8,632 bases of DNA from Verrucomicrobiota bacterium (GTDB lineage Bacteria > Verrucomicrobiota > Lentisphaeria > Oligosphaerales > JAFGRS01). Made by a program: the position numbers and the translations under genes. The number at the start of each line of letters is the position of its first letter. The stretch's first letter is position 1. Shown here piece by piece: positions 5,730 through 8,632 of this stretch. The notes beneath the pieces were generated by a model. The model was not told the origin of the DNA, did no database searches, and saw nothing but the letters and a program-made list of their open reading frames with translations. The stretch covers positions 1-8,632 of the forward strand of contig JAGVUW010000026.1 in NCBI GenBank assembly GCA_019136035.1. Direction: 5' to 3'.

Positions 5730-6442
5730 CGCGTTTTGACCTGCACCTCCACAGCGCCCTCTCGGCCTGCGCCGAGGACTGCCTGTCGCCGCGGCGGCTG
5801 GTCGAGCGTGCGTCGCGGGCGGGGCTGTCGCTCCTGGCGCTGACGGACCACAACGCCAGCGGCAATGTCCCGCCGGCGATCGAGGCCGGCCGGCAGGTGG
5901 GCGTAGAGGTGGTCCCGGGGCTGGAGCTGACGACGCGCGAGGAGGTGCATGTCCTGGTCCTCTTTGACGCCTTGGAGCCCCTGGTGGACTGGCAGGCGGT
6001 CGTGGACGCGGCGTTGCCGGCGTTGGAGAATCGTCCGGCGGTGTTCGGCCATCAGGTCCTCTACGACGCCGCTGACGAGATCATCGGTGTGGATGATCGT
6101 CTGCGCCAGGTCGGCGTCAGTCTTGGCCTGGAGGCGATCACCGAGGCGGTGCATGCGCGCGGCGGGGCGGTCATCCCGGCGCACGTCCTGCGGCCCCGCC
6201 ACAGCCTGGTCAGCCAGCTCGGCTTCATCGACCCGTCGGCGTCCTACGACGCCCTCGAGCTGGGCCGGCGCGACTGGCAGGAGCGCGGCTGCCGTCTGGG
6301 TGAGCGCCTGGAGGGCTTCCCGGTGCTGACCGGCTCCGACGCGCACTGCCTCGAGGACGTCGGTGCGACCTGGCTGGAGATCGATGCGGCGGTGCATACC
6401 ATCGGCGGCCTGCTGGCGGCCGTGCGGAGGATGGCGGCATGA
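5726..6442 (+). CDS. PHP-family metallophosphoesterase
   Basis: The product is 238 residues. The start ATG 5726 overlaps the previous stop as ATGA, and GGAGG at 5711-5715 lies ten bases upstream. All classical PHP motifs for a trinuclear metal site are visible: DLHLHS (His7, His9), LTDHN (Asp41, His42), PGLELTT (Glu67) with His75 just after, PAH (His153), and GSDAH (Asp205, His207). The protein is therefore predicted to be an active metal-dependent phosphoesterase. PHP enzymes of this size hydrolyse small phosphorylated molecules such as nucleotide 3',5'-bisphosphates or histidinol phosphate. The substrate cannot be told here. Placement between a DRTGG protein and an ATPase suggests it removes a phosphorylated signal or product made by the module, but that is inference. 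The stop overlaps the next start (ATGA). Confidence 0.85.
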   Translation: MTRFDLHLHSALSACAEDCLSPRRLVERASRAGLSLLALTDHNASGNVPPAIEAGRQVGVEVVPGLELTTREEVHVLVLFDALEPLVDWQAVVDAALPALENRPAVFGHQVLYDAADEIIGVDDRLRQVGVSLGLEAITEAVHARGGAVIPAHVLRPRHSLVSQLGFIDPSASYDALELGRRDWQERGCRLGERLEGFPVLTGSDAHCLEDVGATWLEIDAAVHTIGGLLAAVRRMAA

Positions 6443-7032
6443 AAGACCTCTCTCTACATCTGCTCGATCTGATCGAGAATGCGGCCAAGGCCGGCGCCGG
6501 GCGTGTCGTGGTGACGCTGTGGTGGGAGGGCACGGCCTTCTGTCTGGAGGTCAGCGACAACGGCCCCGGCCTGCCGGCGGCGGTGGCGGCGGCGCCGACG
6601 GATCCCTACAGCACGACGCGCACCGAGCGCCGTGTCGGCCTGGGGCTGGCCCTGCTGCAGGCCGCCGCGGACCAGGTTGGCGGCCGGGTCGAGGTCCGGA
6701 GTGTGCCGGGGGCGGGGGTGACGGTCCTGGCGGTGCTGCCGCAGGACCACCTCGACGCCAAGCCGCTGGGCGATCTGGTGGGGGCGCTGGTGACGGCGGC
6801 GGTGGGCTGGCCGCTGGACCTCCAGGTGGCAGTGGGTCGGCCTTCGGAGACGATCCTGGACCTGGCGGCGGTGCGCGAGCATCTGGACGCGGTGCCGCTG
6901 TCGCATCCCGAGGTGGTACGCTATCTGCGGGGTGCTCTCGAGGAGGGCCTGGCGCCATTGCAGGCGCAGGCCGAACGTGTCTTTGACGCGGCGGCGGTCC
7001 CGGCACTCTCGGCCCGGCCGCCGCCGGCATGA
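6439..7032 (+). CDS. Stand-alone GHKL/HATPase_c ATP-binding protein
   Basis: The product is 197 residues, with the start overlapping the PHP stop by four bases. The N-terminal 100 residues are a compact ATPase: N-box LLDLIENAAKAGA (8-20, with Glu13 and Asn14), G1 box DNGPGL (40-45), F-box-like DPYSTTRTERR (55-65), and G2 box VGLGLALLQ (66-74). There is no membrane segment, sensor domain, dimerisation helix or phospho-acceptor histidine, so on its own it is not a sensor kinase. Residues 105-175 form a second, smaller region (KPLGDLVGALVTAA to RYLRGALEEGL) whose end, VPLSHPEVVRYLRGALEEGL, looks conserved and helical. The Pro/Ala tail is probably disordered. It is the second ATPase of the operon and lacks the CBS sensor of the first, so it may act as its partner or receive its signal. 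Family annotation as a histidine kinase would be misleading. Confidence 0.82.
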   Translation: MKDLSLHLLDLIENAAKAGAGRVVVTLWWEGTAFCLEVSDNGPGLPAAVAAAPTDPYSTTRTERRVGLGLALLQAAADQVGGRVEVRSVPGAGVTVLAVLPQDHLDAKPLGDLVGALVTAAVGWPLDLQVAVGRPSETILDLAAVREHLDAVPLSHPEVVRYLRGALEEGLAPLQAQAERVFDAAAVPALSARPPPA

Positions 7033-7072
7033 CCCGATCGTTGCGTTGCCCACAGGGTTCGGTCACTCAGAC

Positions 7073-7080
7073 AGAAGGAG
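7073..7080 (+). promoter_or_regulatory. Shine-Dalgarno site setting the ferredoxin start
   Basis: AGAAGGAG lies eight bases before GTG 7089. It is the reason for choosing GTG over the in-frame ATG at 7029. Confidence 0.6.
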
Positions 7081-7088
7081 TCTCGGCC

Positions 7089-7445
7089 GTGAAGAGCCTC
7101 GATGAACTGAGGAAGATCCGTGACCAGGTTCGGCAGGAGCTGGAGCTGCGCAGTGGCCGCTACCGTGCCAAGGTGGTGGTGTGCATGGGCACCTGCGGCA
7201 TCGCCGCCGGGGCGCGCGAGACGATGAAGGCGCTCCTCGACGCCCTGGCGGCGCATCAGGTGACGGACGTCGCCGTGGTCGCGGCCGGCTGCCGGGGCTT
7301 CTGCGAGCAGGAGCCCCTGGTCGAGGTCCAGGTCGGCGAGGCGCCGGCGGTGACCTACGGCCATGTCGACGCGGCGGCCGCCGCGCGCATCGTGGCCGAG
7401 CATCTCGTCGGCGGCCGGACGGTCCAGGATCTTGTCTTCCGTTGA
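7089..7445 (+). CDS. Thioredoxin-like [2Fe-2S] ferredoxin, hydrogenase-associated
   Basis: The product is 118 residues from GTG 7089. An in-frame ATG at 7029 overlaps the previous stop as ATGA and would add 20 residues. The strong AGAAGGAG before GTG, and the family-like beginning MKSLDELRKIRDQVRQELELR, favour the shorter form. After this helical N-terminus comes a thioredoxin-like [2Fe-2S] fold with CMGTCGIAAGA (Cys32, Cys36) and GCRGFCEQEP (Cys68, Cys72), as in NuoE-type subunits. The first pair is spaced C-x3-C, whereas HydC and HydB here have C-x4-C. The likely role is one-electron transfer to or from the NuoF-like subunit. Small proteins of this type accompany hydC and hydB in anaerobe hydrogenase clusters. 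It lies 17 bp before hydC and 56 bp after the ATPase gene, the largest gap in the operon. Confidence 0.85.
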   Translation: MKSLDELRKIRDQVRQELELRSGRYRAKVVVCMGTCGIAAGARETMKALLDALAAHQVTDVAVVAAGCRGFCEQEPLVEVQVGEAPAVTYGHVDAAAAARIVAEHLVGGRTVQDLVFR

Positions 7446-7462
7446 GCACCAGGGAGGGAGCC

Positions 7463-7957
7463 ATGTGCCCATCAGCATGCCAAGGCTGCCAGTCGGCGGA
7501 CCATCCCCTGTTTCGGCAGTTGGATGACTTCATCGCGCAGCAGGAGCCGGGCCGGGACGCCTTGATACCCGTATTGCACAAGGCCCAGGAGATCTTCGGG
7601 TTCCTGCCGCCCGACGTGCAGGAGCACATCGGCAGGGCCCTCGGCCTGCCGGCCAGCGAGGTCCTCGGGGTGGTGACCTTCTACCACTACTTCACCATGC
7701 AGCCGCGCGGCCGGCACACGGTGAACGTCTGCCTGGGCACTGCCTGCTATGTGCGCGGTGCCAAGAAGGTCCTGGAGGCGCTCTGCCACCACCTCGGCGT
7801 CAAAATGGGCGAGACGACGCCGGACCGTCGTTTCTCGCTCACCGCCCAGCGCTGCTTCGGGGCCTGCGGCCTGGCGCCGGTGATCATGGTCAACGAGGAC
7901 GTCCACGGCCGCGTCACCCCCAAGAAGGTCGCCAGCATCCTGGCCAAGTACGAATGA
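7463..7957 (+). CDS. hydC: NuoE-like [2Fe-2S] subunit of NAD(H)-linked [FeFe]-hydrogenase
   Basis: The product is 164 residues, the usual size for NuoE/HydC. ATG 7463 follows an AGGGAGGGAG run at 7451-7460. The helical N-terminal half has the family phrases LIPVLHKAQEIFGFLPPDV (34-52) and GVVTFYHYFTMQPRG (69-83). The C-terminal thioredoxin-like domain has the four cluster ligands Cys90 and Cys95 (CLGTAC) and Cys131 and Cys135 (CFGAC), followed by GLAPVIMVNEDVHG. In bifurcating hydrogenases this subunit sits next to the HydB flavin site and carries one [2Fe-2S] cluster. An unusual detail is three extra cysteines at the extreme N-terminus (Cys2, Cys6, Cys9; C-x3-C-x2-C). The protein could instead serve a formate dehydrogenase or complex I-like enzyme, but the DRTGG/PHP/ATPase neighbours favour hydrogenase. 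Confidence 0.88.
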   Translation: MCPSACQGCQSADHPLFRQLDDFIAQQEPGRDALIPVLHKAQEIFGFLPPDVQEHIGRALGLPASEVLGVVTFYHYFTMQPRGRHTVNVCLGTACYVRGAKKVLEALCHHLGVKMGETTPDRRFSLTAQRCFGACGLAPVIMVNEDVHGRVTPKKVASILAKYE

Positions 7958-7965
7958 GGGCAGCG

Positions 7966-8632
7966 ATGAAGAGCATTCGCACTCAGGTTCTCTTGTGCGC
8001 CGGGGGGTCGTGCATCTCCTCCGGCAGTGACAGCGTGCGCACGGCGCTGGAGCGTGAGATCGACCGCCAGGGGCTGTCCCAGGAAGTCGAGGTCGTGGCC
8101 ACCGGCTGCATGGGCATGTGCGAGCTGGGGCCCCTGGCCATCATCTATCCCGAGGGCGTCTTCTACCAGAAGCTCAAGCCCGAGGACGCCGCCGAGCTGG
8201 TCGAGGAGCACCTCCTGAAGGGCCGCGTCGTCGGGCGGCTGCTGTGCAAGCGCGTCAGCACCGGCGAGCTGATCGAGACGATCAGCGGCATCGACTTCTT
8301 CAAACTGCAGAAGAAGATCGCCCTGCGGCACTGCGGCGTGATCGACCCGGAGGACATCCGCGAGTACATCGCGGCCGACGGCTACGAGGCCCTCGGGCGG
8401 GCGCTGACCGCGATGACGCCGGCGCAGATCATCGAGGAGATCAAGGCGTCGGGCCTGCGCGGCCGCGGCGGTGCCGGCTTCCCGACCGGGATGAAGTGGC
8501 AGTTCACCGCCGCCGAGGTCAACGACACGAAGTACGTCGTCTGCAACGGCGACGAAGGCGACCCGGGTGCCTTCATGGACCGCAGCATCCTCGAGGGCGA
8601 CCCGCATGCGGTCATCGAGGCGATGGCGATCT
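7966..8632 (+). CDS. hydB: NuoF-like flavoprotein subunit of [FeFe]-hydrogenase (partial, 3' cut)
   Basis: The first 222 residues are present and the frame is open at the window end. The full family length is roughly 550-630 residues. ATG 7966 lies eight bases after the hydC stop, with GAGGG at 7956-7960. Residues 1-90 are a thioredoxin-like [2Fe-2S] domain with Cys11 and Cys16 (CAGGSC) and Cys48 and Cys52 (CMGMC). This added domain separates HydB-type proteins from plain complex I NuoF. A linker (KRVSTGELIETISGIDFFKLQKKIALRHCG) leads to the NuoF core: GLRGRGGAGFPTGMKW (163-178), the glycine-rich NADH/FMN region, and CNGDEGDPGAFMDR (193-206), an FMN-binding signature. The missing C-terminus should carry the [4Fe-4S] site and often a 2[4Fe-4S] ferredoxin domain. 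In HydABC this subunit holds the FMN at which electrons from NADH and ferredoxin are handled. hydA is expected next. Confidence 0.9.
   Translation, partial: MKSIRTQVLLCAGGSCISSGSDSVRTALEREIDRQGLSQEVEVVATGCMGMCELGPLAIIYPEGVFYQKLKPEDAAELVEEHLLKGRVVGRLLCKRVSTGELIETISGIDFFKLQKKIALRHCGVIDPEDIREYIAADGYEALGRALTAMTPAQIIEEIKASGLRGRGGAGFPTGMKWQFTAAEVNDTKYVVCNGDEGDPGAFMDRSILEGDPHAVIEAMAI

Larger units (their letters stand above)
4075..8632 (+). other. Predicted eight-gene regulatory-hydrogenase operon (continues past window)
   Basis: All eight genes run the same way, with overlaps of 41, 11, 4 and 4 bp through the first five and gaps of 56, 17 and 8 bp in the last three. No terminator-like stem with a T-run was seen between them. 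The tight coupling of the first five suggests production in fixed ratio as a signalling unit. The separate strong ribosome sites before the ferredoxin and hydC allow the enzyme subunits to be translated at a different rate. Confidence 0.75.

Noticed and set aside
5465..6397. A 310-codon minus-strand open frame across the second DRTGG and PHP genes
   Set aside because: The plus strand carries a full PHP metal site. The antisense frame has no recognisable content.
1..8632. CRISPR array, tRNA, rRNA, insertion sequence or attachment site
   Set aside because: No regularly spaced long repeats, cloverleaf-like segments, rRNA signatures, transposase motifs or flanking terminal repeats were seen by eye.

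Overview
This is a GC-rich bacterial window whose right half is the 5' part of an operon for an NAD(H)-linked, probably electron-bifurcating [FeFe]-hydrogenase (HydABC type). The last two genes are a NuoE-like [2Fe-2S] subunit (HydC) and the start of a NuoF-like flavoprotein with an extra N-terminal thioredoxin-like [2Fe-2S] domain (HydB). That domain build points to an anaerobic or fermentative bacterium. Homologous clusters are best known from anaerobic Firmicutes and Thermotogae. The high GC and the unrelated left-hand genes fit an uncultured non-Firmicutes lineage better, but the phylum cannot be fixed from this sequence.

Left region (1-3508). A truncated membrane protein with a long Pro/Ala-rich tract (2-694) is followed by a secreted beta-propeller protein (751-2658) and a small three-helix membrane protein (2738-3043), all on the + strand. 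A small two-helix membrane protein (3104-3478) on the - strand converges on them. None shows a link to the hydrogenase.

Middle (3479-4074). About 600 bp without a convincing gene separates the minus-strand gene from the divergent operon. It holds a possible sigma70-type promoter on each strand, several GC-rich inverted repeats, and three TCAC elements spaced exactly 11 bp apart over the rightward promoter candidate.

Right region (4075-8632). Eight tightly packed + strand genes: DRTGG protein 1, a CBS-pair/HATPase fusion (anti-sigma-factor-like kinase), DRTGG protein 2, a PHP-family metallophosphoesterase, a stand-alone HATPase protein, a small thioredoxin-like [2Fe-2S] ferredoxin, HydC and HydB (cut by the window end). 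The first five form a sensory or signalling set with two DRTGG domains and two GHKL ATPases but no visible phospho-acceptor histidine, receiver, STAS or sigma partner. The last three each carry a thioredoxin-like [2Fe-2S] domain. The simplest reading is a ligand- or energy-sensing regulatory module, co-transcribed with the hydrogenase, that adjusts its expression, assembly or activity. The catalytic subunit HydA is expected just beyond the right edge.
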